A stretch of DNA of 10,986 nt from DATDVC01 sp964601125 (GCA_964601125.1 CAZRKB010000015.1:1-10986); one strand, 5' to 3'. Counted from the first letter of the stretch, positions 1-7,051 are shown. A program made the numbers and translations. Notes: generated by a model not told the origin, from the letters alone.

Positions 1-10
1 TTTTTTATTG

Positions 11-16
11 TATATT
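11..16 (+). promoter_or_regulatory. Putative -10 element of leuS (leaderless geometry)
   Basis: TATATT matches five of six bases of the bacterial -10 consensus. It ends six bases before the ATG at 23, which would place the transcription start on or next to the start codon. No Shine-Dalgarno sequence is present. The -35 region lies outside the window. The same spacing recurs before four other genes here, which raises confidence in an otherwise weak single match. Confidence 0.45.
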
Positions 17-22
17 TTGTTT

Positions 23-2920
23 ATGGATAAATATGATCATCGAGAAATCGAAGCTAAATGGCAAGCCAAATGGTTGGCCGACAAAATTTACGAAACTCCT
101 GATAAAATAGAAGGTAAAGAAAATTTTTATACTTTAGTTGAGTTTCCGTACCCTTCTGGGAATTTACACATAGGGCACTGGTATGCTTTTGCTGTGCCTG
201 ATATTTTTGTGCGAGCTAAAAGGATGAAGGGTTTTAATATGATGTACCCGATTGGTTTTGATGCATTTGGTTTGCCAGCAGAAAACGCTGCGATCAAGCG
301 TGGGCTTGATCCTAAAAAATGGACTTATGAAAATATTGCATATATGGAGAGTCAGCTACAGAGCATGGGTGCCTCTTTTGATTGGTCTAGGAAAGTTGTA
401 ACTAGTGATCCTGAGTATTACAAATGGACTCAGTGGCTTTTTTTGCAGTTTTATAAAAAGGGATTGGTCTACAAAAAACGAGCAAGCGTAAATTGGTGCC
501 CCAAAGATCAGACTGTGCTTGCTAATGAACAGGTGGTGGGTGGAAAATGTGAACGTTGTGGTAGCGAAGTGGTCCAGAAAGATTTGGAGCAGTGGTTTTT
601 CAAAATCACTGATTATGTAGAAAGACTTCTCTCTGACTTAGAACCACTAAACTGGCCAGAAGAAATAAAAACAAGCCAAAAAAATTGGATAGGGAAGTCG
701 GAAGGAGCAGAAATAGATTTTGAATTAAGAATTAAGAATCATGAATTAAGCGAAAAAGTAAAAATATTTACAACAAGAGCAGATACTTTATTTGGAGCAA
801 CATACCTTGTTTTGGCCCCGGAACATGAAATTATCTCAAATCTCAAATCTCACCTGTCCGACAACAAGGCGGGAATCTCAAACCTAAAAGAAGTAGAAGA
901 ATATTTAAACCAAACAAAAAATAAAACAGAAATAGAAAGAACCGATGCTAAAAAAGAGAAAACCGGAGTTGAATTAAAGGGAGTAAAAGCTATAAATCCG
1001 GCTACTGAAGAGGAGATACCGGTTTGGGTTGCTGACTATGTGCTGGGTAATTATGGCACCGGAGCAGTGATGGCTGTGCCGGCTCATGATGAACGTGATT
1101 TTGAGTTTGCAAAAAAATATGAGCTACCGATAAGGGAGGCTGTAATACAAGTGATGCCCGACAAATCAAATCCGCATCGTCCTGACAAGGAAATTATCTT
1201 TAGAAACGCTGTTATTGTAGTTGTTAAAAATCCTAAAACCGATAAATATTTGTGTTTGAGGTGGAAAAAGCATCCGTGGGTCACTTTTGTTATGGGTGGC
1301 ATAGAGGAGGGGGAGAGCCCAGTTCAAGCCGCTGAAAGAGAGATAAGAGAAGAGACTGGATATAAAAATTTTAAATTTGTCAGACATTTGGGGAGTGTTC
1401 AGTCTGAATTTTTCGCAGCTCATAAAGATGTAAACCGTGTAGCGCACACCAGGGAACTCCTTTTTGAGCTTTTAGATGAGGAGAGGGAGGAGATAAGTGA
1501 GGAGGAAAAAGAGATTCATGATTTGGAGTGGAGAGATTGGGAGGGTATAAACCAAAGCGATATGACTCATAGCGAGATGCCGGTTATTTTGGAAAACATG
1601 GATTCCGGCTATAAACCTTACTTGGAGGAAGGTGTTTTGATTGATTCAGGTGAGTTTACGCGGATAGATTCTAGGGAGGCACGAGAAAAAATTGCTGAAA
1701 AGTTTGGTAATAAAGTTACTAAATACAAATTACGCGATTGGCTCTTGAGTCGGCAGAGGTATTGGGGCTGTCCGATCCCGGTAGTTTATGATCCAGAAGG
1801 TAAACCGAAAACGATACCAGAGGAGTATCTGCCGTGGCTTTTACCTGAGGATAATATTGACTTTACTCCAAAGGGTGAGTCGCCGCTTGCGAGTTCTAAG
1901 GATTTAAAAGAGCGTACAGAAAAAATTTTTGGTAAAGGTTGGACGCCGGAGTGCGATACTATGGATACTTTTGTCGATTCCTCCTGGTATTTCTTAAGGT
2001 ATTGCGATCCACACAACTCTAAAGAGTTTTCTAATAAAGAAAAGCAAAAGAATTGGATGCCTGTCGCTAAATATTCGGGTGGAGCAGAACATACTACTAT
2101 GCACGTTTTATATTCGAGGTTTTTTCACAAAGCACTTTTTGATATGGGGCTCACAAACGAGAGTGAGCCTTATGTTGAAAGAATGAATCGCGGTCTTATA
2201 CTGGGTCCCGATGGGCAGAAGATGAGCAAGAGCAAGGGTAATGTCATTGATCCAGGTGAGTGGTTAGAAAAAGTCGGGGCCGACACTGTACGAATGTACC
2301 TTGCTTTTATCGGACCTTACAATGAAGTTGGCCAGTATCCGTGGGATCTTGGTGGTATTGTAGGCATAAGGAGGTTTTTGGAGCGGGTTTGGAGAATTGG
2401 AAATAAATTAAGAATTAATAATTATGAATCAAGCGGGAAACAAGAAACCGGAAATTACAATCTGGAAATTTTGCTAAATAAAACTATTAAAAAAGTTACT
2501 GAAGATATCGAATCATTTAAATTCAATACCGCTATTTCAGCCATGATGATTTTTTTGAATCAGTTAGAGGGTGATAAAGTAGAAATAAAAAAAGAATATT
2601 TAGAAACATTTCTAATATTACTTGCGCCGTTTGCGCCGCATATGACAGAGGAGTTGTGGGAGAGTCTTGGCAACAAGACAAGTATCCACTTAAAGGAATG
2701 GCCAAGGTTTGATGAAGGCAAAATAAAAGAAGGAAATGTGACCATTGTGGTACAAATAAATGGCAAAGTGCGCGCTCAGTTTGAAATAGAATCTGGAGCA
2801 GACGAAGAAAATGTTAGGAAACATGCTATGAGCATGCCCGAAGTAGTTAAGTGGTTAGAGAATAAAGAGCCCAAAAAAGTGGTGTTGGTAGCCAATAAAC
2901 TGATAAATTTTGTGGTTTAA
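23..2920 (+). CDS. leuS: Leucyl-tRNA synthetase with an inserted Nudix domain
   Basis: This class I synthetase activates leucine with ATP and charges tRNA-Leu in the cytoplasm. Visible motifs are HIGH at residues 49-52, a zinc-knuckle-like C159/C176/C179 set, the CP1 editing motif TTRADTLFGA, the conserved editing aspartate D356 in AHDERD, KMSKS at 733-737, an anticodon-binding helical domain near 790-880 (FNTAIS) and the C-terminal QINGKVRA domain. The product is 965 residues, roughly 150 longer than typical bacterial LeuRS, and a Nudix domain at about 377-530 accounts for the excess. I chose the ATG at 23 because MDKYDHREIE is a typical LeuRS beginning and a -10 hexamer ends six bases upstream; a TTG at 8 also opens the frame. 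Two copies of a 31-base repeat are read in frame (ELRIKNHELS and KLRINNYESS). The identity as LeuRS is essentially certain. Confidence 0.97.
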   Translation: MDKYDHREIEAKWQAKWLADKIYETPDKIEGKENFYTLVEFPYPSGNLHIGHWYAFAVPDIFVRAKRMKGFNMMYPIGFDAFGLPAENAAIKRGLDPKKWTYENIAYMESQLQSMGASFDWSRKVVTSDPEYYKWTQWLFLQFYKKGLVYKKRASVNWCPKDQTVLANEQVVGGKCERCGSEVVQKDLEQWFFKITDYVERLLSDLEPLNWPEEIKTSQKNWIGKSEGAEIDFELRIKNHELSEKVKIFTTRADTLFGATYLVLAPEHEIISNLKSHLSDNKAGISNLKEVEEYLNQTKNKTEIERTDAKKEKTGVELKGVKAINPATEEEIPVWVADYVLGNYGTGAVMAVPAHDERDFEFAKKYELPIREAVIQVMPDKSNPHRPDKEIIFRNAVIVVVKNPKTDKYLCLRWKKHPWVTFVMGGIEEGESPVQAAEREIREETGYKNFKFVRHLGSVQSEFFAAHKDVNRVAHTRELLFELLDEEREEISEEEKEIHDLEWRDWEGINQSDMTHSEMPVILENMDSGYKPYLEEGVLIDSGEFTRIDSREAREKIAEKFGNKVTKYKLRDWLLSRQRYWGCPIPVVYDPEGKPKTIPEEYLPWLLPEDNIDFTPKGESPLASSKDLKERTEKIFGKGWTPECDTMDTFVDSSWYFLRYCDPHNSKEFSNKEKQKNWMPVAKYSGGAEHTTMHVLYSRFFHKALFDMGLTNESEPYVERMNRGLILGPDGQKMSKSKGNVIDPGEWLEKVGADTVRMYLAFIGPYNEVGQYPWDLGGIVGIRRFLERVWRIGNKLRINNYESSGKQETGNYNLEILLNKTIKKVTEDIESFKFNTAISAMMIFLNQLEGDKVEIKKEYLETFLILLAPFAPHMTEELWESLGNKTSIHLKEWPRFDEGKIKEGNVTIVVQINGKVRAQFEIESGADEENVRKHAMSMPEVVKWLENKEPKKVVLVANKLINFVV
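722..752 (+). repeat. 31-base in-frame repeat, copy 1
   Basis: This AT-rich segment begins GAATTAAGAATTAAG and ends GAATTAAGCG. It encodes ELRIKNHELS within the LeuRS editing domain, just before the TTRADT motif. It matches the copy at 2405-2435 at 27 of 31 positions and the copy at 7466-7496 at 24 of 31, by hand alignment without gaps. All three are read in the same frame. Compared from memory with E. coli LeuRS, it lies in a variable loop. Confidence 0.6.
834..884 (+). repeat. Short direct repeats around a CCTGTCCG/GGCGGG segment
   Basis: TCTCAAA occurs at 834-840, 841-847 and 876-882, with a variant TCTCACC at 848-854. The copies bracket a segment containing CCTGTCCG and GGCGGG. At protein level this gives ISNLK twice with SHLSDNKAG between, in a variable part of the LeuRS editing domain. 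It may be a small duplicated or inserted repeat, but low complexity could also explain it. Confidence 0.3.
1151..1612 (+). other. Nudix hydrolase domain embedded in LeuRS
   Basis: LeuRS residues 377-530 interrupt the CP1 editing domain after HDERDFEFAKKYELPIREAV; the normal sequence resumes at YLEEGVLIDSGEF. The insert carries a complete Nudix box at residues 425-447 (nucleotides 1295-1363). It fits the pattern G-x5-E-x7-R-E-U-x-E-E-x-G-U with G425, E431, R439, E440, E443, E444, G446 and Y447, so metal-binding catalytic residues are intact. A hydrophobic strand (NAVIVVVK) before the box and an acidic helix-rich end after it fit a whole domain. By hand count the insert uses 16 GAG and 7 GAA codons, whereas LeuRS sequence around 700-1000 is almost all GAA, hinting at separate origin. 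The substrate is unknown. Confidence 0.9.
2405..2435 (+). repeat. 31-base in-frame repeat, copy 2
   Basis: This copy begins AAATTAAGAATTAATAATT and ends GAATCAAGCG. It encodes KLRINNYESS in the linker between the KMSKS region and the anticodon-binding helices of LeuRS, a poorly conserved segment. It differs from copy 1 at four positions and keeps the same reading frame. Confidence 0.6.
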
Positions 2921-2991
2921 TCTCGGCAGAGATCAAGTTTGTAGAGCGATTTGACAAAAAAATGCTGTATGATATTGTTGTAAAGTAAATA

Positions 2992-3000
2992 TGGTATAAT
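2992..3000 (+). promoter_or_regulatory. Extended -10 promoter for the sigma/HARE gene
   Basis: TGGTATAAT is a perfect -10 hexamer with a TGn extension. It lies 23 bases before the ATG at 3024, implying a leader of about 17 bases without a clear Shine-Dalgarno site. A TTGACA at 2951-2956 is too far away to be its -35; it could instead pair with TATTGT at 2973-2978 (16-base spacer) as a second, weaker promoter. Confidence 0.55.
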
Positions 3001-3023
3001 AATATCTTAGAAATTTATCAAAA

Positions 3024-4079
3024 ATGAAAAAAGAAACTCAAAAAAGTAAAAATATTTCACTTTCTTTTAACCCCAAACAGGTGGTTAAAAAATTGCTCAG
3101 CTCTCTTCCTAATCGTGCTCAAGACATCATCATGGGCAGATTTGGTTTAAATCAGAGTGGCGAGGAAATGACCCTTGAGAGCATAGGCAAGAGATACGGC
3201 ATAACGAGAGAAAGGGTAAGGCAGATAGAAAACTACGCCATAAACCACATAAGAAAGTCTGATGCATACGAAAAGGAAAAAGCTGTTTTTGAGGAATTGT
3301 TTGGTGTTATTCGAAAAATGGGCGGTATGGTCTCCGAAGAGGATTTGCTTGATTATTTAGGTAAAGATGTAGGCACTAAAAAGCATGCGCACTTCCTTTT
3401 GGTTGTTGGTAACGATTTTAACAAAGTAAAAGAAGATACGGAGTTTAAACACAGGTGGCATATAGATAAAGAGCTAGCTGACAGGATACATGAAGCTTTG
3501 CAGAAACTTTACGAAAAGTTGAGTGATGATGAAATAATACCTGAGTCTGAAATAATTTCCTCGTTCCTCGAACATCTAAAAGATGTCTCCCAGGAATACA
3601 AAGAAGATGAAATACTAACAAGGTGGCTTTCCATTTCTAAAAATATCGCCAAAAATCCTCTTGGTGAATGGGGTAAATCAAAATCTTCAAATATAAAAAC
3701 GAAGGGCGTGAGAGACTATGCCTATCTTATCCTTCGCAAACATGGTTCACCGATTCACTTTAGAGAGGTTGCTAAACTAATCACTGAAGTCTTCAAAAAG
3801 AAGGCGCACGTGGCGACTACCCACAACGAACTCATAAAAGACCCACGTTTTGTGCTTGTTGGTCGCGGACTTTATGCGCTCAAGGAGTGGGGGTATTCTA
3901 CCGGGGTAGTAAAGGATGTGATAAGGGAAATTTTGAAAAAAGAGGGCCCTCTTTCGAAAGAGCAAATTTTGGAGAAAGTTCTTAAAGAGAGATATGTAAA
4001 AGAAAATACAGTAATGGTAAATTTGCAAAATCCTAAATTCTTCAAGAAGAATAAGCAAGGCCTCTACACTTTGGCCTAG
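3024..4079 (+). CDS. Sigma-70 region 4 / HARE-HTH fusion, transcription regulator
   Basis: Residues 30-78 (NRAQDIIMGRFGL, then TLESIGKRYGITRERVRQIE) are a textbook sigma-70 region 4, the helix-turn-helix that reads the -35 element and contacts RNA polymerase beta flap. Residues 228-290 (GVRDYAYLILRKHGSPIHFREVA, then DPRFVLVGRGLYALKEWGY) match the HARE-HTH fold found in the Firmicutes RNA polymerase delta subunit. Residues 294-351 look like a further winged helix ending GLYTLA. Residues 85-215 are mostly helical and unassigned. Sigma region 2, needed to melt DNA, is absent, so this should not act as an independent sigma factor; a polymerase-associated regulator is my inference. It has its own promoter and appears monocistronic. 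The start is the first ATG after that promoter. Confidence 0.85.
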   Translation: MKKETQKSKNISLSFNPKQVVKKLLSSLPNRAQDIIMGRFGLNQSGEEMTLESIGKRYGITRERVRQIENYAINHIRKSDAYEKEKAVFEELFGVIRKMGGMVSEEDLLDYLGKDVGTKKHAHFLLVVGNDFNKVKEDTEFKHRWHIDKELADRIHEALQKLYEKLSDDEIIPESEIISSFLEHLKDVSQEYKEDEILTRWLSISKNIAKNPLGEWGKSKSSNIKTKGVRDYAYLILRKHGSPIHFREVAKLITEVFKKKAHVATTHNELIKDPRFVLVGRGLYALKEWGYSTGVVKDVIREILKKEGPLSKEQILEKVLKERYVKENTVMVNLQNPKFFKKNKQGLYTLA

Positions 4080-4103
4080 ATCAAACTTATTAACTAGAAT
4101 CTT

Positions 4104-4131
4104 TTGATAACTTGTTGGTTTGAGCTATAAT
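4104..4131 (+). promoter_or_regulatory. Promoter of the 4138 gene (leaderless geometry)
   Basis: TTGATA (4104-4109, five of six), a 16-base spacer and a perfect TATAAT (4126-4131) form a strong promoter. The -10 ends six bases before the ATG at 4138, so transcription should begin at or next to the start codon. This argues for 4138 rather than the TTG at 4120, which lies upstream of the -10 hexamer. Confidence 0.7.
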
Positions 4132-4137
4132 TTTGGC

Positions 4138-5403
4138 ATGTTTGATTTTATTCCGGCGGAAATTTTGGGTTACGCTCGAACCTCTTTTGAATACATTTAT
4201 GCATTTATGCCACTGTGGCTTCCGGCCATCTTTTTAAAGCTCGGTTTTGACGCGTGGCTTTACTATAGGAGGGCTGACTATTGGAACAACAAACTCGGCT
4301 CTCTTGTGCTGGAAATAAAACTGCCTCCAAACGTAGATAAGTCTCCCTTGGCGATGGAGCTAGTTTTGAACCAAATGCACCAGACTGCTGATGAGGGCAA
4401 CTGGTACTGGAAATATTGGAGAGGGCAGACCAGGAGCTGGTTTTCGCTCGAAATAGCTTCTTTTGGTGGAGATGTGCATTTTTATATTTGGACCAGGAAA
4501 AAATATAAAAACGGTATTGAAGCGCATCTTTATTCTCAATATCCGGGCATAGAGATTTATGAAGTTGAAGATTACACCAAAGATTACTATTTTGATCCAA
4601 GCAAACACGAAATGTTCGCTTGCCAATGGCAACTTAGCGATATAGATCCGCTACCGATCTCTACCTATGTCGACTATGGACTCGACAAAGATCCGGATGA
4701 AGAGCAAAAAATTGACCCCATGACTAGCCAACTTGAATTTTTGAGCTCACTCCCTCCAGGGCACAATGCGTGGATCCAGATAATCATAAGAGCTCATAAA
4801 GATGAAGCCAAAAGATTTTTGCCTTTTGGAAAAATGATAGAAAAGTTTGCCTTGTTTGAAAAATATGATGCATGGCAGGAAGTCGCCAATGAGCAGGTTG
4901 AAAAAATAATAAAAGAACTGAAGCCGGAAGGATCAAATTTCCCTAGGTTGGCCACTAAAGGTGAACAGGCCAGGATAGAGGCTCTACAGAGGAGTGTTAG
5001 TAAGATCGGTTTCGATACAAGTATTCGTTCTTTATATTTTGCTGACAAAGATTCTTTTAGTGGCGTTTATTTGGGTGGTTTGATCGGAAGTTTTAAACAG
5101 TATGGCGCTTTAGGGTATAACGGGTTTAAACCATCTGGATGGCATGCCACTTTTAGCAATCCTTGGGAAGATTGGTGGAAAACCAGCAAAGCAAAGCTTA
5201 ACCAGATGGTATTAGAAGAATACAAACTACGAAACTTTTTCTTCTCTCCCTACTCGGGCAAGTGGTTTTACAGTAAGCCGTTTGTTTTAAATGTTGAAGA
5301 ACTTGCGACCATTTTCCACCTCCCTGGTACTGTGGCAACAGCTCCTGGGCTCAATAGGGTTGCATCTAAAAAATCTGAAGCCCCGACTAATCTACCTGTA
5401 TGA
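4138..5403 (+). CDS. Membrane-anchored conserved protein, N-terminal-like part of TraC/VirB4-type ATPases
   Basis: The 421-residue product has one N-terminal hydrophobic segment (about 17-42) and then a large soluble region with conserved-looking blocks: LEIKLPPNVDKSPLAMELVL, WYWKYWRGQTRSWFSLEIAS, VHFYIWTRKKYKN and YPGIEIYEVEDYTKDY. The end (FVLNVEELATIFHLPG through EAPTNLPV) resembles, from memory, the segment just before the P-loop in CPR HerA/VirB4-like secretion ATPases, often annotated DUF8128-like. Here the protein stops there: no Walker A or B motif follows, and the next gene is mltG, overlapping by four bases (ATGA). It is therefore a stand-alone version of that region or a subunit whose ATPase is encoded elsewhere. 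Envelope location is well supported; the link to secretion or DNA transfer is inference. Confidence 0.6.
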   Translation: MFDFIPAEILGYARTSFEYIYAFMPLWLPAIFLKLGFDAWLYYRRADYWNNKLGSLVLEIKLPPNVDKSPLAMELVLNQMHQTADEGNWYWKYWRGQTRSWFSLEIASFGGDVHFYIWTRKKYKNGIEAHLYSQYPGIEIYEVEDYTKDYYFDPSKHEMFACQWQLSDIDPLPISTYVDYGLDKDPDEEQKIDPMTSQLEFLSSLPPGHNAWIQIIIRAHKDEAKRFLPFGKMIEKFALFEKYDAWQEVANEQVEKIIKELKPEGSNFPRLATKGEQARIEALQRSVSKIGFDTSIRSLYFADKDSFSGVYLGGLIGSFKQYGALGYNGFKPSGWHATFSNPWEDWWKTSKAKLNQMVLEEYKLRNFFFSPYSGKWFYSKPFVLNVEELATIFHLPGTVATAPGLNRVASKKSEAPTNLPV

Positions 5404-6506
5404 AGTTATTGAAATTATTTAAAAAAACTTGGGGCGCGATAAGAGAAAAAACCGAGAGCGAAGTAGAGGAGATGCGCATTATAATCGGCACCAACCCGAA
5501 ATTTTTGGTTTGGCGGCTCGAGCTTTTTCGTTGGTCGCCGTTTCTGTCTAAACACATCTTTAAAATACTTTTTGTGGCTTTTACCCTCCTTTCGTTTTTT
5601 GTCAGCTTTTATTTTTGGAGCTGGAGGGCGCCGAGGCCTTTCCCTGATCATGTTTTAGTCACTATAGAAAGAGGAATGTCTCTCTCGGAAGTCGCAAACC
5701 TTTTTGAAGAAAAGGGCATTGTGCGTTCTGGAGTTTGGTTACGAATCCTGATTACTCTTCTTGATGGTGAAAACAGTGTTATAGCCGGAGATTATTATTT
5801 TCCTGATGCAAAAAATGTTTTTTCGGTGGCTTCTATGGTTCATGGCGGCAGGTTTGGTCTCGTGCCTTTACGGGTAACCATACATGAGGGACTATCTTCT
5901 TATGAAATCGGTGATCTTTTAAAGCAAACTTTTCCAGGCTTTGATGCGGAAGAGTTTGTAAAAAAAGTTAGCTCTGGGGGTCTTGAGGGTTATCTTTTTC
6001 CGGACACTTATTTTTTTATGCCAAATGTTAAGCCAGACGATGTTATATTTACAATGAGGGAAAATTTCTCAAGAGCCATCGAGCCGTATCAAGCTGATAT
6101 TGAAAAACTAGGCAAGCCATTAAATGAAATAGTGATCATGGCTTCGATAATAGAAGATGAAGCAAATAGTTCACTTGATGCTAAACGCATAGTCTCAGGT
6201 ATTTTATGGAAAAGGCTCTCTATCGAAATGCTGCTTCAGGTGGATGCGCCGTTTATTTATTACAACGGCAAACATAGCTATACTCTGACGAGTGAAGATT
6301 TGAAAGAAGATCATCCTTACAATACCTATGTTAATAAAGGTTTACCGCCGACTGCAATCACTAATCCTGGGATCGACTCAATAAGGGCCGCCATCGCACC
6401 AACTGGTACCGATTACTTGTATTTTATGTCTGACAAGCAAGGTAATTTGTACTACGCGAGCGATTTTGAAGGTCATCAGGCAAATCGGGAGAGGTATTTG
6501 AGGTAA
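5400..6506 (+). CDS. mltG: Endolytic peptidoglycan transglycosylase MltG (YceG-like)
   Basis: MltG cleaves nascent glycan strands at the outer face of the cytoplasmic membrane and is thought to end glycan polymerisation. The 368-residue product has a cytoplasmic N-terminus of about 50 residues, a transmembrane helix near 54-73, a LysM-like region (RGMSLSEVANLFEEKGIVRS) and the YceG catalytic domain. Family motifs include EGYLFPDTYFF, ASIIEDEA with E252 aligning with the catalytic glutamate of E. coli MltG, LLQVDAPFIYY, YNTYVNKGLPPTAITNPG and a C-terminal FEGHQANRERY. The ATG overlaps the upstream stop (ATGA), so the two are translationally coupled. The charged cytoplasmic tail is longer than in E. 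coli MltG, as judged from memory. Confidence 0.96.
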   Translation: MKLLKLFKKTWGAIREKTESEVEEMRIIIGTNPKFLVWRLELFRWSPFLSKHIFKILFVAFTLLSFFVSFYFWSWRAPRPFPDHVLVTIERGMSLSEVANLFEEKGIVRSGVWLRILITLLDGENSVIAGDYYFPDAKNVFSVASMVHGGRFGLVPLRVTIHEGLSSYEIGDLLKQTFPGFDAEEFVKKVSSGGLEGYLFPDTYFFMPNVKPDDVIFTMRENFSRAIEPYQADIEKLGKPLNEIVIMASIIEDEANSSLDAKRIVSGILWKRLSIEMLLQVDAPFIYYNGKHSYTLTSEDLKEDHPYNTYVNKGLPPTAITNPGIDSIRAAIAPTGTDYLYFMSDKQGNLYYASDFEGHQANRERYLR

Positions 6507-6519
6507 TCTCCTTTAAAAT

Positions 6520-6622
6520 AATCTCCCCTAACCCCTCTTTACTCTAAAGAGGGGAACCAAACCACCAAACCCGAATATGAGTCACCCCTTCTTTAAGATA
6601 AAGAAGGGGATGGGGGAAGATT
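6520..6622. repeat. Nested inverted-repeat element (paired hairpins, BIME/MITE-like)
   Basis: Two perfect hairpins lie in this gap: CCCCTCTTTA/TAAAGAGGGG (10-base-pair stem, three-base loop, 6532-6554) and CCCCTTCTTTA/TAAAGAAGGGG (11-base-pair stem, three-base loop, 6585-6609). The outer flanks also pair: AATCTCCCCTAACCCC at the left end against GGGGATGGGGGAAGATT at the right. The unit is therefore two related repeats in opposite orientation, about 103 bases in all. It could also end mltG transcription, but neither hairpin is followed by a T-run. The short open frame across it has no independent support. Confidence 0.75.
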
Positions 6623-6630
6623 ATGAAATA

Positions 6631-6664
6631 GAAAAAGCGAGCCGTCCTCCGAGTACGGCTCGCT
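6631..6664 (-). terminator. Rho-independent terminator of the 107-residue gene
   Basis: Read on the minus strand, AGCGAGCCGT pairs perfectly with ACGGCTCGCT (6636-6645 and 6655-6664) across a nine-base loop, followed directly by TTTTTC. It begins 11 bases after the stop codon of the minus-strand gene. On the plus strand no T-run follows, so it acts on the minus strand only. Confidence 0.85.
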
Positions 6665-6675
6665 CAAATTGCGTT

Positions 6676-6999
6676 TTATGCAGCATCGACCTTGATCAGT
6701 GTATTGATGATCCCCACAAACCGGGTGGGGTTCAATTTTTGCCCTCCTTTTTCGATTGAAAGGAAAGCGGGTTCTCCTTGTCTGTTGGCCAGATTGTAAT
6801 AAAAATCCGCCGGCTCAACCCCGCCGTACTCCACAAGAAGGTGTACTGTGTTGGGGGTTGCTGACGCCAAGATGATGCGGAGATCCATGTCCGCATGCCC
6901 TTGGTGTAGGTGGTCCAAGATGCAGTTGATAGCAGCGGTCTTGATAGCACCGTTTTCTTCTCCGAACTCCAAAATTGTTTGGATCGTAAGGTTGCTCAT
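6676..6999 (-). CDS. Unrecognised 107-residue protein
   Basis: I do not recognise this family. The product starts MSNLTIQTILEFGEENG and looks soluble, with helical stretches (AAINCILDHLHQG, TVHLLVEYGG) and no signal peptide or membrane helix. Three signs support a real gene: AAAGGA ten bases before the ATG, a perfect terminator just past the stop, and placement between plus-strand genes without overlapping them. The region is about 50-58% G+C in the two 60-base lines I counted (6721-6780 and 6841-6900), against about 35% in a line of neighbouring mnmA, and a repeat element lies next to it. Horizontal acquisition is possible. It is divergent from mnmA, with a 52-base shared promoter region. 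Confidence 0.75.
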   Translation of the reverse strand: MSNLTIQTILEFGEENGAIKTAAINCILDHLHQGHADMDLRIILASATPNTVHLLVEYGGVEPADFYYNLANRQGEPAFLSIEKGGQKLNPTRFVGIINTLIKVDAA

Positions 7000-7016
7000 G
7001 CTCGTAGAATCCTTTC

Positions 7017-7045
7017 TTGCGAACTTTCCAAAAATAAACTAACAT
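7017..7045 (+). promoter_or_regulatory. Promoter of the mnmA cluster (leaderless geometry)
   Basis: TTGCGA (7017-7022), a 17-base spacer and TAACAT (7040-7045, four of six) precede the ATG at 7052 by six bases. On the minus strand TGGTATGTT (7041-7049) is a candidate extended -10 for the divergent 107-residue gene, so the two promoters would overlap. The hexamers are weak; shared geometry with stronger sites in the window is the main support. Confidence 0.4.
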
Positions 7046-7051
7046 ACCATT

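Noticed and set aside
8..22. TTG at 8 as the leuS start (five extra residues)
   Set aside because: The ATG at 23 gives the typical LeuRS beginning MDKYDHREIE and sits at the leaderless spacing from TATATT; the TTG lies upstream of that -10 element.
834..882. CRISPR-like repeat structure from the TCTCAAA units
   Set aside because: The units are seven bases long, adjacent and within coding sequence, with no spacer pattern.
1151..1612. The Nudix region as a separate gene or an assembly chimera in leuS
   Set aside because: It is continuous in frame with LeuRS on both sides and LeuRS motifs resume in order, so a domain insertion is the simplest reading.
2951..2956. TTGACA as the -35 of the 3024 gene's main promoter
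   Set aside because: It is 38 bases from the TATAAT at 2995, far outside the usual 16-18. It is kept only as part of a possible weaker upstream promoter.
4120..4137. TTG at 4120 as the start of the 4138 gene
   Set aside because: It would be upstream of the perfect TATAAT at 4126, so that promoter could not produce it.
4205..4632. Minus-strand frames of 131 and 90 residues opposite the 4138 gene
   Set aside because: They lie wholly opposite a well-supported gene, have no ribosome site I can see, and their translations look like antisense shadow.
6577..6759. 60-residue plus-strand frame after mltG
   Set aside because: It runs through the repeat hairpin and the terminator stem of the minus-strand gene and has no ribosome site or protein-like composition.
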